Numbered from the stretch's first letter, positions 8,152-17,238 are shown. The stretch is 64,000 nucleotides of DNA from Nocardioides phosphati (GCF_014646375.1 NZ_BMNI01000011.1:1-64000), one strand, 5' to 3'. The notes: generated by a model not told the origin, from the sequence alone. Translations and numbers: made by a program.

Positions 8152-9495
8152 TCAGGCGCCGGCGAGCTTCTCCAGGAGCAGCGTCTCGGCGACGCAGACC
8201 CTCTCGAACTCCGCCAGGTGGAGCCCCTCGTTGGCGCCGTGGGCACGCGTGTCAGGGTCCTCGACACCGGTCACCAACACGCTGGCCTGCGGAAACGCGT
8301 CGAGGAACTCCGCGATGAAGGGGATCGAGCCGCCGACGCCCATGTCGACGGGCGCGGTGCCGTCCCAGGCCTCGGCGAACGCCTCGCGCGCCGCGTCGTA
8401 CGCCGGACCGGTGGCGTCGATGCGCGTCGCCTCGCCGGTGTCGACCGGAGTGACGGTCACCTGGGCGCCCCACGGGGCGTGCGACGTCAGGTGGCGGGTG
8501 AGCGCCTCGAGGGCGTTGCCGGCGCTGTCGCCGGGAGCGACGCGGAGGCTGATCTTGGCGCGCGCGGCGGGAACGAGGGTGTTGGAGGCACCGTCGACCT
8601 TTGGGGCGTCGAGGCCGATGATGCTGAGGCTCGGCTTCGTCCAGAGGCGGGCGACCGCGCTGCCGTCGCCGATGAACGCGACGCCGTCGGCGATGCCGGA
8701 CTCGGCGCGCAGCCGGTCCTCGGGATAGTCGATGTCGGCGGCGGGCCCGCTGTGCAGGCCCTCGATCGCAACGTTGCCGGCGTCGTCGTGGAGCGTGCTG
8801 ATCAGCCGGCTCAGCGCGATCAGCGCGTCGGGGACGACGCCGCCCCACATGCCGGAGTGGACGGCGTGGTCGAGGGTCCGGACCTCGACGTCGGCACGGA
8901 CCAGGCCACGCAGGCTCGTGGTCAGCGCGGGGACGCCGATGTCCCAGTTGGCGGAGTCGGCGATGACGATGACGTCGGCCTCGAGGTCGTCCTTGTGCGC
9001 TGCGAGGAGGGCGGGCAGCGTCTCGGAGCCGACCTCCTCCTCGCCCTCGATGAAGAGGCGGACGGTCACGGGCAGGGCGTCGCCGTGGGCCCGGATCGCG
9101 GCCAGGTGGGCGGCGATGCCGGCCTTGTCGTCGGCCGCGCCACGGGCGTAGAGCCGGCCGTCGCGCTCGGTCGGCTCCCAGGGGGCGGAGTCCCACTCGG
9201 CGTGGTCGTTCTCGGGCTGGACGTCGTGGTGCGCATAGAGCAGCACCGTCGGGGCGCCCTCGGGGCCCTTCTTCTCGCCGATGACAGCGGGCGCCGAGCC
9301 GTCGTGCGCGCGGACGATCCGCGCGTCGAAGCCCTCGGCGGCGAAGAGGTCGCGGGTCGCCTCCGCACTGCGCTCCACCTCGCCCGCGCGGGCCGGGTCG
9401 GCGCTCACGCTCTGGATCCGGACCAGGTCCTCGAGGTCGCCGCGGAGCTGCGGCATGAGCTGCTGGATCTTCTGGCGGGCGGCGTCGACGCTCAT
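8152..9495 (-). CDS. M20-family dipeptidase / metallopeptidase
   Basis: 447 residues. Member of the M20/M25/M40 zinc peptidase family, cytosolic dipeptidase type. Metal-binding motifs are in order: LLYAHHDVQPEN near residue 88, the bridging-Asp segment RGAADDKAG near 115, FIEGEEEVGS near 150, a late Asp in VIADSANW, and a C-terminal His in TRAHGANE. The dimerisation insert lies between. The substrate is not readable from sequence; family members hydrolyse dipeptides or related amides. ATG 9495 is preceded by TAACCT with a 7-nt gap and no Shine-Dalgarno, so the mRNA is probably leaderless. Its 3' end is 60 bp from the purF start in the same direction. Confidence 0.92.
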   Translation of the reverse strand: MSVDAARQKIQQLMPQLRGDLEDLVRIQSVSADPARAGEVERSAEATRDLFAAEGFDARIVRAHDGSAPAVIGEKKGPEGAPTVLLYAHHDVQPENDHAEWDSAPWEPTERDGRLYARGAADDKAGIAAHLAAIRAHGDALPVTVRLFIEGEEEVGSETLPALLAAHKDDLEADVIVIADSANWDIGVPALTTSLRGLVRADVEVRTLDHAVHSGMWGGVVPDALIALSRLISTLHDDAGNVAIEGLHSGPAADIDYPEDRLRAESGIADGVAFIGDGSAVARLWTKPSLSIIGLDAPKVDGASNTLVPAARAKISLRVAPGDSAGNALEALTRHLTSHAPWGAQVTVTPVDTGEATRIDATGPAYDAAREAFAEAWDGTAPVDMGVGGSIPFIAEFLDAFPQASVLVTGVEDPDTRAHGANEGLHLAEFERVCVAETLLLEKLAGA

Positions 9496-9502
9496 GGCCC
9501 CG

Positions 9503-9508
9503 AGGTTA
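9503..9508 (-). promoter_or_regulatory. -10 element of the M20 peptidase gene (leaderless)
   Basis: TAACCT on the minus strand, 7 nt before ATG 9495, with no purine-rich ribosome-binding site between. Confidence 0.5.
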
Positions 9509-9597
9509 GCGACGGATCCGCAGCGGAACGGGGCCGCCGCGGTCACGACCTGGCTACGTTCCGGGTACGACCGGGCCGGAGGCGGGCGGACCGGGCG

Positions 9598-9957
9598 CTA
9601 CACCAGCGGGAGGTACGCCGTCAGGTCGGTGCGCTCGCCGCTGGCCCGCAGGGCGCCGGAGGCCAGCGCTTCGTGCCAGCCCAGCTCGCCGGCGGCGAGG
9701 GCCAGCCAGGTCGCGGCGTCGGTCTCCACGACGGCCCGCGGGGTGCCGCGGGTGTGGCGACCACCCTCGACCGCCTGCACCGCGCCGTACGGCGGGACGC
9801 GGACCTCGACGGAGTAGCCGGGAGCGCGCCGCTCGAGCAGGCCGAGCGTGTCCTTGACCAGGAGCTTGAGCTCGGCGCGCTGCGCGGTGCCGTCGCGCCA
9901 TGCCTGCCAGGCCGCCGCGAGGGCGGCAGGGTCGACGGGGCGCTGGCGGGGAGGCAT
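9598..9957 (-). CDS. sterol-carrier-protein-like family protein
   Basis: 119 residues. Resembles the bacterial SCP2-like family found in actinobacteria: an N-terminal helix (PAALAAAWQAWRDG), then PGYSVEVRVPPYGAVQAVEG and TDAATWLALAAGELGWHEAL, the typical W..L..G....eAL..G.l core, ending in ASGERTDLTAYLPL. Such proteins have a lipid-binding fold, but the ligand in bacteria is unknown. No signal or membrane segment, so it is cytosolic. It lies between the M20 peptidase and the MFS gene in the same direction; gaps of about 75-100 nt make the operon status uncertain. Confidence 0.85.
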   Translation of the reverse strand: MPPRQRPVDPAALAAAWQAWRDGTAQRAELKLLVKDTLGLLERRAPGYSVEVRVPPYGAVQAVEGGRHTRGTPRAVVETDAATWLALAAGELGWHEALASGALRASGERTDLTAYLPLV

Positions 9958-10006
9958 GGCTCCATCGTCCCCGATCGGCCAGGCAGTGGCGTGAGGCAGG
10001 GGTGTC

Positions 10007-10057
10007 GTCAGGCAGGGCGTCAGGCAGGGGCGTCAGGCAGGGGCGTCAGGCAGGGTC
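10007..10057. repeat. 13-bp tandem repeat at the end of the MFS gene
   Basis: Four consecutive copies of GTCAGGCAGGGGC (first copy 12 bp, others 13 bp), with a degenerate fifth copy at 9991-10003. The array spans the stop codon of the MFS gene. On the coding strand each unit reads CTGCCTGACGCCC, encoding LPDAP and containing TGA in another frame. A 13-bp unit is not a multiple of three, so copy-number change would alter the C-terminus. Confidence 0.85.
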
Positions 10058-11343
10058 CGCATCCCGCGCAGGGGTGAGAACACGACCGGAAGCGAGGCCA
10101 GGACACCGATCGCCGTGCCGACCCAGAGCGTCGGCACCACGCCGATCTGGCCGGCGAGGAGTCCCGAGCCGAGCGCGGCGAGCGGCATGACGCCCCAGAC
10201 CAGGAACCGGATGGAGGCGTTCATGCGCCCGAGGAGGCGGGGCGGGCAGACCCGCTGCCGCATGCTCACCTGCGTGACGTTGTAGGTCAGCACGCTCCAC
10301 GACGTCAGGAACTCCGCCACGAGGAGCATCGCGACGGCGATCGCATGGTTCGGCGCATGCACCGTCAGCGGCAGCAGCACGCACGGGATGCCGAACACGA
10401 CTGCGGAGACCGGGATGACGGTGCCCTCGCCGATGACGCGGGCGAAGCGCGCGGCCGTGAGCGCGCCGAGGATCCCGCCGACCGAACCGACGCTGAAGAC
10501 GAGTCCGAGCACCCAGGGCTCGAAGCCGAGCGTGCGCAGCAGCAGGATCGGCATCAGCGTGTTGACCAGCGTCGACCCGATGTTGCTCAGCGACGTGCAG
10601 AGCGTGATCGGCCGCAGCAGCTCGTGGTGCAGCACGAAGCGGAGACCCTCCGCGACCGCGGTGACCAGCGGGTCGTGGTCGGCACGCGCGGTCGGCACCT
10701 CCGTGTCCCGGACGCGTAGCAGCGCGATCGCCGAGGCGAGGTAGCCCACCGCGTCGGAGAGCATCAGCACCGGCGCGCTGATCACCTTCAGCAGGAGGCC
10801 GCCGAGTGCCGGGCCGCCGATGCGCGCGATCTGCGCGGTGCCCTCCAGGCGGGAGTTCGCGGCTCCGACCTGGTCCGGGCGCACGAGGAACGGCAGATAG
10901 GACTGGTACGAGACGTCGAAGAAGACCGAGGCGGCGCCGATGACCAGGGCCACGGCGTACAGGTGCCACATCGCGAGGGCACCGGCGAACCACAGGACCG
11001 GGACGACGAGCGCCACCGCGACCCGGACCAGGTCGGCGGCGATCATCGTGCGCCGCTTGAGCCAGCGGTCCACCCAGGCGCCGGCCGGAAGCCCGACGAG
11101 CAGGAACGCCGCGGTGGACGCCGCGTTGAGCACGCCCACCTGGAACGTCGTGGCGTCGAGCAGCGCGACCGCCACGACCGGCAGCGCGAGCTGGCCGATC
11201 TCCTTGCAGAAGACCGAGAGCGACTCACCCGCCCAGAGCCGGTTGAAGTCGCGGTGGCCGCGCAGGGTGGCGGCCGGGGGCCCGGGCAGCACCGAGGCGC
11301 CGGGGGTGCCGTCGGGAAGGTCCTCGGGCGCCTCGTTCGTCAC
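10033..11343 (-). CDS. MFS transporter (EntS/MFS_3-like exporter)
   Basis: 436 residues with about 12 predicted membrane helices. The N-terminus carries RGHRDFNRLWAGESLSVF, typical of the MFS_3 subgroup that includes the enterobactin exporter EntS and macrolide exporters, followed by LPAGAWVDRWLKRR, the loop-2 GxxxDRxxRR signature. The substrate is unknown. The GTG start at 11343 has no clear ribosome-binding site; CATGAT lies 6 nt upstream. The last residues (TLPDAPA) are encoded by a 13-bp tandem repeat that continues past the stop, so the C-terminus may vary between strains. Confidence 0.9.
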   Translation of the reverse strand: MTNEAPEDLPDGTPGASVLPGPPAATLRGHRDFNRLWAGESLSVFCKEIGQLALPVVAVALLDATTFQVGVLNAASTAAFLLVGLPAGAWVDRWLKRRTMIAADLVRVAVALVVPVLWFAGALAMWHLYAVALVIGAASVFFDVSYQSYLPFLVRPDQVGAANSRLEGTAQIARIGGPALGGLLLKVISAPVLMLSDAVGYLASAIALLRVRDTEVPTARADHDPLVTAVAEGLRFVLHHELLRPITLCTSLSNIGSTLVNTLMPILLLRTLGFEPWVLGLVFSVGSVGGILGALTAARFARVIGEGTVIPVSAVVFGIPCVLLPLTVHAPNHAIAVAMLLVAEFLTSWSVLTYNVTQVSMRQRVCPPRLLGRMNASIRFLVWGVMPLAALGSGLLAGQIGVVPTLWVGTAIGVLASLPVVFSPLRGMRTLPDAPA

Positions 11344-11364
11344 CCGAGCATCATGGCCGCCGGG

Positions 11365-11787
11365 TCAGTCGAAATGACCCTGCCGGCCACGCTTGATATC
11401 ACTTCGTTGCCTCTTCGAGGCGAGCCGGCGCTCCTTCGAGCCGCGGGTCGGCTTCGTCGGCCGGCGCTTCGGGGCCGGTGGTGCGGCCGCCTCGCGGAGC
11501 AGTTGGGCCATGCGCTCGCGGGCCGCCTTGCGGTTGGCGAGCTGCGCGCGGTACTCGCTCGCCGCGATCGTGAGGACGCCGTCGACGAGCCGCCCGCGGA
11601 GCCGGTCGAGCACCCGGTCGCGGAGCTGGTCGGGCACGGACCCGGCGCGGGCCACGTCGTACGAGAGCTCGACGCGACTGTCGGTGGTGTTGACGCCCTG
11701 TCCACCCGGTCCGGACGAGCGCGAGAACCGCTCGGAGAGGTCCCCCTCGGGGACCACCCAGCGGCTCGTCACGATCAGGTCAGGCAT
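11365..11787 (-). CDS. arfB: alternative ribosome-rescue factor ArfB (peptidyl-tRNA hydrolase)
   Basis: 140 residues, the normal ArfB/YaeJ/ICT1 size. The catalytic GGQ motif is at residues 28-30 within RSSGPGGQGVN, so it can hydrolyse peptidyl-tRNA on stalled ribosomes that lack a stop codon. The C-terminal tail (about residues 108-137) is highly basic, as needed to enter the empty mRNA channel. It lacks the codon-recognition domains of RF1/RF2. It sits downstream of purL, separated by a repeat element, and just upstream of the MFS gene, with 21 nt between its stop and the MFS start. Confidence 0.95.
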   Translation of the reverse strand: MPDLIVTSRWVVPEGDLSERFSRSSGPGGQGVNTTDSRVELSYDVARAGSVPDQLRDRVLDRLRGRLVDGVLTIAASEYRAQLANRKAARERMAQLLREAAAPPAPKRRPTKPTRGSKERRLASKRQRSDIKRGRQGHFD

Positions 11788-11830
11788 GCGACCAGCCTAG
11801 GCGGACCCGGGACCGCGCCTCGACGCGCAG

Positions 11831-11864
11831 AAACCCGGGTCTCGGCGCACCAGGACCCGGGTTT
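11831..11864. repeat. 22-bp-period CCCGGG repeat pair (3' of purL)
   Basis: AAACCCGGGTC at 11831 and GACCCGGGTTT at 11854 form an 11-bp inverted repeat with a 12-nt loop. The two CCCGGG cores are exactly 22 bp apart. The second half, CCAGGACCCGGGTTTCGA, recurs at 32042 behind purB. It could act as a terminator or REP-like element. Confidence 0.7.
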
Positions 11865-11884
11865 CGACGTACGACGGGGGTGGA

Positions 11885-14146
11885 TCAGGCCATGGCGGCC
11901 GGGAGCGTGGCGCTCCAGGCCTCGCGGACCTCGGCGATCGGCAGCTCGAACTGGCCCTCGACCACGATCGCGTCGCCGCCGGTCGTGCCGAGCGCAGCAG
12001 CCGGGACGCCGTGCTTCGCAGCCAGCGCCTCGAGCTCGCCCGTGCGGTCGGCCGGGACCGCGACGAGGACGCGGGCGGTCGACTCGGCGAAGAGCGCCAG
12101 GAACGGGTCGCCCTCGAGGGAGACGGTCACACCGACGCCGTTCTTGATCGACGACTCGACGAGGGTCTGCGCGAGACCACCGTCGGCGAGGTCGTGGGCC
12201 GTGGCCAGCAGGCCGACGCCCTCACGGAGCAGGAGGGCGAGCGCCTTCTCCGCAGCGAAGTCGACCTTCGGCGGGAGGCCGCCGAGGTGGCCGTGGACGA
12301 CGTGCGCCCACTCGGAGCCGGAGAGCTCCTCCCGGGTCTCGCCGAGCAGGTAGACCGCCTGGCCCGCGGCCTCGAACGCCGACGGCGTGCGCTTGGTGAC
12401 GTCGTCGATCACACCGAGGACGGCGACGACCGGGGTCGGCAGGATCGCGGTCTCGCCGGTCTGGTTGTAGAGCGAGACGTTGCCGCCGGTGACGGGGGTG
12501 CCGAGCTCCTTGCAGGCGTCCTTGAGGCCGGTGCAGGCCTGGGCGAACTGCCACATGACGGCCGGGTCCTCGGGCGAGCCGAAGTTGAGGCAGTCGGAGA
12601 CGGCGAGCGGCTCGGCGCCACCGGTGGCGACGTTGCGGTAGGACTCGACGAGCGCGAGCTGGGCGCCGGCGTACGGGTCGAGCTTGGCGAAGCGGCCGTT
12701 GCAGTCGGTCGAGATCGAGACGCCGAGGTTGGTCTCCTCGTCGATGCGGATCATGCCGGAGTCGGACGGCTGCGAGAGGACCGTGTTGCCGCGGACGTAG
12801 CGGTCGTACTGGTCGGTGATCCAGGACTTGTCGCAGAGGTTCGGGCTCGCGGCGAGCTGGACGACCGTCGAGCGCAGCTCGGCGCCGGTGGACGGGCGCG
12901 GGAGCTTCTCCGCGCCGTCGGCCTGCAGGGCGTCCTGCCAGTCGGGGCGGGCGAAGGGGCGGTTGTAGACCGGGCCCTCGTGGGCGACCGTGCCCGGCGG
13001 GACGTCGACGACGGTCTGGCCGTGCCAGTCGATGACCAGGCGGCCGGTGTCGGTGACCTCGCCGATGACCGCGGCCTCGACGTCCCACTTGCGGCAGATC
13101 GCGAGGAAGGCGTCGATGTTGGCGGGCTCGACGACCGCCATCATCCGCTCCTGCGACTCGCTCATGAGGATCTCCTCGGGCGAGAGCGTGGAGTCGCGCA
13201 GCGGCACCTTGTCGAGCTCGACGTGCATGCCGCCGTCACCCGCGGAGGCGAGCTCGGAGGTGGCACACGAGAGGCCCGCGCCGCCGAGGTCCTGGATGCC
13301 GGCGACGACGTGGGCGCCGTACAGCTCGAGGGTGCACTCGATGAGGAGCTTCTCCATGAACGGGTCGCCGACCTGGACGGCGGGGCGCTTGGCCGGGCCG
13401 TCGGCGTCGAACGTCTCGGAGGCGAGCACGGAGACGCCGCCGATGCCGTCGCCACCGGTGCGCGCGCCGTACAGGACGACGAGGTTGCCGGTGCCGGAGG
13501 CGTTGGCGAGGTGGAGGTCCTCGTGCCGCAGGACGCCGACAGCGAGCGCGTTGACGAGCGGGTTGCCGTAGTACGTCGCGTCGAAGACCGCCTCGCCGCC
13601 GATGTTGGGCAGGCCGAGGCAGTTGCCATAGCCACCGACGCCGGCGACGATGCCGGGGAGCACGCGGTGGGTGTCGGGGGCGTCGAGCGGGCCGAAGCGG
13701 AGCGGGTCCATGACCGCGACCGGGCGCGCGCCCATCGCGATGATGTCGCGGACGATGCCGCCGATGCCGGTCGCGGCACCCTGGTACGGCTCGACGTACG
13801 ACGGGTGGTTGTGGGACTCCACCTTGAAGCTGACGGCGTAGCCCTGGCCGATGTCGAGGACCCCGGCGTTCTCGCCGATGCCGGCGAGCATCGGGCCGCG
13901 CGGGGTCTCCTGCGCGAGCTCGCCGAACTGCTTGAGGTGGACCTTGGAGGACTTGTAGGAGCAGTGCTCCGACCACATGACGGAATACATCGCCAGCTCG
14001 GCGCCCGTGGGGCGGCGGCCGAGGATCTCGCGGATCCGGGCGTACTCGTCCTCCTTGAGGCCGAGCTCAGCCCACGGCTGCTCCCGCTCGGGGTCGGTGC
14101 TGGCGACAGCGACGGTGTCCAGGGCGGAAGTGCGGCTCTCAGTCAC
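11885..14146 (-). CDS. purL: phosphoribosylformylglycinamidine synthase subunit PurL
   Basis: 753 residues, the size of the small-type PurL that works with PurQ and PurS. It converts FGAR to FGAM using ATP and ammonia delivered from PurQ. Motifs seen: [12 protein letters not shown] near residue 55, the nucleotide-binding [20 protein letters not shown] near residue 100, and duplicated AIRS-like domains with [12 protein letters not shown] in the second half. The GTG start at 14146 is chosen because TAGAAT lies exactly 7 nt upstream and the encoded MTESRTS fits the family start; upstream in-frame codons lie before this promoter. Unlike many actinobacteria it is not adjacent to purQ, being 2 kb away. 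Confidence 0.98.
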   Translation of the reverse strand: MTESRTSALDTVAVASTDPEREQPWAELGLKEDEYARIREILGRRPTGAELAMYSVMWSEHCSYKSSKVHLKQFGELAQETPRGPMLAGIGENAGVLDIGQGYAVSFKVESHNHPSYVEPYQGAATGIGGIVRDIIAMGARPVAVMDPLRFGPLDAPDTHRVLPGIVAGVGGYGNCLGLPNIGGEAVFDATYYGNPLVNALAVGVLRHEDLHLANASGTGNLVVLYGARTGGDGIGGVSVLASETFDADGPAKRPAVQVGDPFMEKLLIECTLELYGAHVVAGIQDLGGAGLSCATSELASAGDGGMHVELDKVPLRDSTLSPEEILMSESQERMMAVVEPANIDAFLAICRKWDVEAAVIGEVTDTGRLVIDWHGQTVVDVPPGTVAHEGPVYNRPFARPDWQDALQADGAEKLPRPSTGAELRSTVVQLAASPNLCDKSWITDQYDRYVRGNTVLSQPSDSGMIRIDEETNLGVSISTDCNGRFAKLDPYAGAQLALVESYRNVATGGAEPLAVSDCLNFGSPEDPAVMWQFAQACTGLKDACKELGTPVTGGNVSLYNQTGETAILPTPVVAVLGVIDDVTKRTPSAFEAAGQAVYLLGETREELSGSEWAHVVHGHLGGLPPKVDFAAEKALALLLREGVGLLATAHDLADGGLAQTLVESSIKNGVGVTVSLEGDPFLALFAESTARVLVAVPADRTGELEALAAKHGVPAAALGTTGGDAIVVEGQFELPIAEVREAWSATLPAAMA

Positions 14147-14153
14147 GCGCCAG

Positions 14154-14159
14154 ATTCTA
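14154..14159 (-). promoter_or_regulatory. purL -10 element (leaderless)
   Basis: Minus-strand TAGAAT in context CCCGTAGAAT, 7 nt before the GTG start. Almost the same string (CCGTAGACT) precedes purS and purD. Confidence 0.6.
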
Positions 14160-14291
14160 CGGGCGCGCGGGACCGCCCCGAGCCACGGTCCGCCCCGCGT
14201 GCGGCGCGGCGCCGGGACGCCCCTCCGCACTGCCACGGGCGCAGCGCGCCGACCTCCGCACGACCGCTCGTCACCCCTTCTGACCTGCGAA

Positions 14292-14309
14292 AACTACATA
14301 TTTGTAGTT
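14292..14309. promoter_or_regulatory. AACTACA-N4-TGTAGTT dyad
   Basis: A perfect 7-bp-arm inverted repeat in an unusually A+T-rich patch, 15 bp upstream of the likely -35 of the DUF1906 gene. The TACA...TGTA halves recall BlaI/MecI/CopY operators, but the 4-bp spacing differs from the usual 2 bp. The binding protein is unknown. Confidence 0.5.
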
Positions 14310-14323
14310 CGCTGTTGCCTCTG

Positions 14324-14351
14324 TTGCTGGTGTTACTCGTGTGGTTAACGT
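14324..14351 (+). promoter_or_regulatory. promoter of the DUF1906 gene
   Basis: TTGCTG (-35) and TAACGT (-10) are 16 nt apart, leaving a leader of about 25 nt that contains a GGAG ribosome-binding site 8 nt before ATG 14382. Confidence 0.45.
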
Positions 14352-14381
14352 GGTCCCTCACCTCACTTTCGGAGACTCACC

Positions 14382-15779
14382 ATGCGCGCCCTCACCCGGA
14401 ACCGGAGCGGCCAGCGGACCTCGTCGTCCGCCCAGCTCCGCACCCGTCTGACCACGACGCTCGTCGCTCTCGCCGCCGTCCTCGGCCTCGGCGCGGGTGG
14501 CCTCGCCGTGACCGGCGACGACGCGCGCGCCGAGCTGGCCGCCGGCAGCAACCCGGTCACGCCCGGCTCCTTCACCGGCTACGGCTTCGACCAGTGCCTG
14601 GCGCCGACGCAGGCGAAGATGGACGCCTGGCTGGCGAGCTCGCCGTTCCTCTCCGTCGGCATCTACATCAGCGGCAACTCGCGTGCGTGCCGCAGCCAGC
14701 CCAACCTCACGCCGGCCTGGGTCTCGACCCAGCTGGCCCGCGGCTGGCGCCTGCTGCCGATCACGCTCGGCCCGCAGGCCAGCTGCCAGCCCCGCTTCCC
14801 CCGGTACGGCGACGACCCGACGATCAACCCGGACCCGACCAACTGGTGGTCCAAGGCGAAGGCCCAGGGCACGCTCGAGGCCGGGCGCGCGGTCGCCGCG
14901 GCCAAGGACCTCGGCATCGTCCCCGGCAGCACGCTCTTCTACGACCTCGAGGGCTTCGACCTCAGCAACACCAACTGCCGCGAGTCGGCGCTCCGCTTCG
15001 TGCACGCCTGGGACATCCGGCTCCACGAGCTCGGCTACAAGGCCGGCTTCTACTCGAGCGCCAGCTCCGGCATCAAGATGGTCGACGACGCCCGCGTGAA
15101 CCACCCCGGCGTCTTCACGCTCCCCGACACGATCTGGATCGCCCGCTGGGACGGCCAGGCGACCACGACCACCGAGTCGCGCTACCTCCGCAGCGACGGC
15201 TGGACCGGCGGCAGCCGGCTGAAGCAGTACCAGGGCGGCCACGACGAGACCTGGGGCGGCGTGACCATCAACATCGACCGCAACTGGCTCGAGGTCGGTG
15301 GCGGATCGCGGGCCCGCAAGGAGACGCACTGCGGCGGCATCCCGGTCGACTTCACGTCCTACATCGCGCTGTCGCCGGGCATGAAGCGGACCCAGGTCAC
15401 CACGCTCAAGTGCCTGCTGAGCGAGCAGGGCATCACCGGCATGCAGGTCTCCAACCCCTACTTCGGTCGCGGGCTCTCCGCCGGCATCAACACCTGGCTC
15501 ACCCGTGAGGGCTTCCAGCCCGCCACGTCGTGGCGTGCCGGCCACTGGAAGGGGCTCCTGCCCCGCGGCGGCTCGGGCTGGGAGAAGCGCGGCTCCAGCG
15601 GCGCCTCCGTCTGGCGGCTCCAGCGCGCGCTCATCGCACGCGGCATCCCCGTGCCGCTCACCGGTGTCTTCGACCAGGCCACCGACGCGGCGGTCCGGAC
15701 CTACCAGTCGTCACGCGACCTGAAGGCGAACGGCGTGGTCACGCCGTCGACCTGGACGCTGCTCTACCGCGGCCGCTGA
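14382..15779 (+). CDS. secreted DUF1906 (Rv2525c-like) protein with C-terminal peptidoglycan-binding domain
   Basis: 465 residues. Residues 1-50 form a long signal peptide (basic N-region with many Arg, hydrophobic stretch VALAAVLGLGAGGLAV, then an Ala-rich region ending about ARAEL). Residues 60-310 match DUF1906, a TIM-barrel domain related to glycoside hydrolases (GYGFDQCLAP, GSTLFYDLEGFD, YKAGFYSS, IWIARWDG). The last 70 residues (GASVWRLQRALIARG ... VRTYQSSRDLKANGVV) are a PG_binding_1 domain. A cell-wall location and a lytic or remodelling role are inferred. The related Rv2525c of Mycobacterium tuberculosis is Tat-exported; no clear twin-arginine is seen here. Confidence 0.92.
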   Translation: MRALTRNRSGQRTSSSAQLRTRLTTTLVALAAVLGLGAGGLAVTGDDARAELAAGSNPVTPGSFTGYGFDQCLAPTQAKMDAWLASSPFLSVGIYISGNSRACRSQPNLTPAWVSTQLARGWRLLPITLGPQASCQPRFPRYGDDPTINPDPTNWWSKAKAQGTLEAGRAVAAAKDLGIVPGSTLFYDLEGFDLSNTNCRESALRFVHAWDIRLHELGYKAGFYSSASSGIKMVDDARVNHPGVFTLPDTIWIARWDGQATTTTESRYLRSDGWTGGSRLKQYQGGHDETWGGVTINIDRNWLEVGGGSRARKETHCGGIPVDFTSYIALSPGMKRTQVTTLKCLLSEQGITGMQVSNPYFGRGLSAGINTWLTREGFQPATSWRAGHWKGLLPRGGSGWEKRGSSGASVWRLQRALIARGIPVPLTGVFDQATDAAVRTYQSSRDLKANGVVTPSTWTLLYRGR

Positions 15780-15799
15780 GGTCCACCTGGGCCGCTGAG

Positions 15800-15826
15800 G
15801 CGGCGCGAGCTCACCGCCCGCGCCGC
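15800..15826. terminator. bidirectional hairpin between convergent genes
   Basis: GCGGCGCG and CGCGCCGC form an 8-bp G+C stem around an 11-nt loop between the stop codons of the DUF1906 (+) and DUF3817 (-) genes. There is no T-run. The position suits a shared terminator. Confidence 0.5.
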
Positions 15827-15836
15827 TTCGGGCGGG

Positions 15837-16283
15837 TCAGCCGCCGACGGGCGGGCCGGCGATGAGGGCGACGGCGGTCAGCGCGACCACCGCACCCGCG
15901 AACGCCGCGAGGGCGCGCAGGCGGTTGTGCAGCAGCCAGCAGACGGCACGCTGGCCACGGCCCGGGCTGTCGGCCCGCGACTGCCACGAGGTGCCGAGCA
16001 GGCCGCGGGACTCGGCGTACCGCTCGAAGAGGATGGTGAAGAACGGCGGGATGGACGACGCCAGCCCGAGCAGGACGCGGCGCTTGCTCCACCCCTGGTC
16101 GATGCCGATCACGATCGTGACGAGGCAGAAGGCGATGAAGGCGACCCCGTGGATCGGGCCCGCGATCTGGACGCCGAGCTCAGTCGTCTTGAAGCCGTAC
16201 TTCAGCAGCATGCCGGTCAGCAGCGCGGCCCAGGTGACCGCCTCGGTGACGGCCAGGGCCTTGAAGAGGCGCAGCGGGGTCAT
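15837..16283 (-). CDS. DUF3817 integral membrane protein
   Basis: 148 residues with three to four membrane helices. Contains the family core LRLFKALAVTEAVTWAALL, AGPIHGVAFIAFCLVT and LLGLASSIPPFFTILFERYA. DUF3817 members are small actinobacterial membrane proteins of unknown function. ATG 16283 shares one base with the purQ stop (TGATG), so it is translationally coupled as the third gene of purS-purQ-DUF3817. The coupling hints at a role linked to purine or nucleotide transport, but this is only guilt by association. Confidence 0.85.
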   Translation of the reverse strand: MTPLRLFKALAVTEAVTWAALLTGMLLKYGFKTTELGVQIAGPIHGVAFIAFCLVTIVIGIDQGWSKRRVLLGLASSIPPFFTILFERYAESRGLLGTSWQSRADSPGRGQRAVCWLLHNRLRALAAFAGAVVALTAVALIAGPPVGG

Positions 16284-16951
16284 CACGCGAAGACGGACGC
16301 GGCGAGCGAGGTGAAGAAGCCGAGGCCCTCGGTGCCCGGGCCGCACAGCTCCTCGACGGCGTGCTCGGGGTGCGGCATGAGGCCGACCACGTTGCCGCGC
16401 TCGTTGGTGATGCCGGCGATGTCGCGCAGCGAGCCGTTCGGGTTGACGTCGAGGTAGCGCGCGACGACGCGGCCCTCGCCCTCGAGCATGTCGAGGGTGG
16501 CCTCGTCGGCGACGAAGGAGCCCTCGCCGTTCTTGAGGACGACGGTGATCTCCTGGTCCTTCTCGTACGCCGAGGTCCAGGCGGTCGCGTTGTTCTCGAT
16601 GCGGAGCTTCTGGTCGCGGCAGACGAACTTGCGGTGGTCGTTGCGGATCAGCGCGCCGGGCAGCAGGTGCGACTCGGTGAGGATCTGGAAGCCGTTGCAG
16701 ATGCCGAGGACGGGCATGCCCTTGTGGGCCGCCTCGATGACCTCGGTCATGACCGGCGAGAAGCGCGAGATGGCGCCGCAGCGAAGGTAGTCACCGAAGG
16801 AGAAGCCGCCCGGGAGGACGACCGCGTCGACGCCCTTCAGGTCGTGGTCGCCGTGCCAGAGCGCGACGGCCTCGTTGCCACCGATCGTGACGGCGCGCTG
16901 CGCGTCGACGTCGTCGAGCGTGCCCGGGAAGGTGACGACGCCGATCTTCAC
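16283..16951 (-). CDS. purQ: phosphoribosylformylglycinamidine synthase subunit PurQ (glutaminase)
   Basis: 222 residues, a class I glutamine amidotransferase that supplies ammonia to PurL. The nucleophile is Cys85 in GICNGFQIL, and the His/Glu of the triad lie in MPHPEHAVE near residues 194-196. Oxyanion-loop motif [14 protein letters not shown] is present. The start overlaps the purS stop by 4 nt (ATGA), a coupling expected for subunits of one complex. Confidence 0.98.
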   Translation of the reverse strand: MKIGVVTFPGTLDDVDAQRAVTIGGNEAVALWHGDHDLKGVDAVVLPGGFSFGDYLRCGAISRFSPVMTEVIEAAHKGMPVLGICNGFQILTESHLLPGALIRNDHRKFVCRDQKLRIENNATAWTSAYEKDQEITVVLKNGEGSFVADEATLDMLEGEGRVVARYLDVNPNGSLRDIAGITNERGNVVGLMPHPEHAVEELCGPGTEGLGFFTSLAASVFA

Positions 16952-17196
16952 GCCTGCTCCTCCACGCGGACCACGAAGTCCTCGATCACGGTGTTGGCGA
17001 GGAGCGTCTCGGCCATCTTCTCGATCTCGGCGAGCGTGGCCTCGTCGGCCGACTCGACCTCGAGCTCGAACCGCTTGCCCTGGCGGACGTCGGTCACGCC
17101 GGAGAAGCCGAGGCGGGGCAGCGCGCCGTGGACGGCCTTGCCCTGCGGGTCGAGGATTTCCGGCTTGAGCATGACGTCGACGACGACACGGGCCAC
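16948..17196 (-). CDS. purS: phosphoribosylformylglycinamidine synthase subunit PurS
   Basis: 82 residues, the standard size of the small dimeric subunit that bridges PurL and PurQ and protects ammonia transfer. Characteristic strings are [19 protein letters not shown] and [13 protein letters not shown]. The GTG start at 17196 has TAGGAG (minus strand, 17203-17208) as ribosome-binding site. Unlike purF, purL and purD, this transcript has a leader of about 35 nt after its TAGACT -10. First gene of purS-purQ-DUF3817. Confidence 0.97.
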   Translation of the reverse strand: MARVVVDVMLKPEILDPQGKAVHGALPRLGFSGVTDVRQGKRFELEVESADEATLAEIEKMAETLLANTVIEDFVVRVEEQA

Positions 17197-17232
17197 GATG
17201 AGCTCCTAGAGAAGTGCGGATCTTCGGCGCTC

Positions 17233-17238
17233 AGTCTA
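17233..17238 (-). promoter_or_regulatory. purS -10 element
   Basis: Minus-strand CCGTAGACT, close to the CCGTAGAAT of purL. Here a leader of about 36 nt with a TAGGAG ribosome-binding site follows. Confidence 0.45.
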
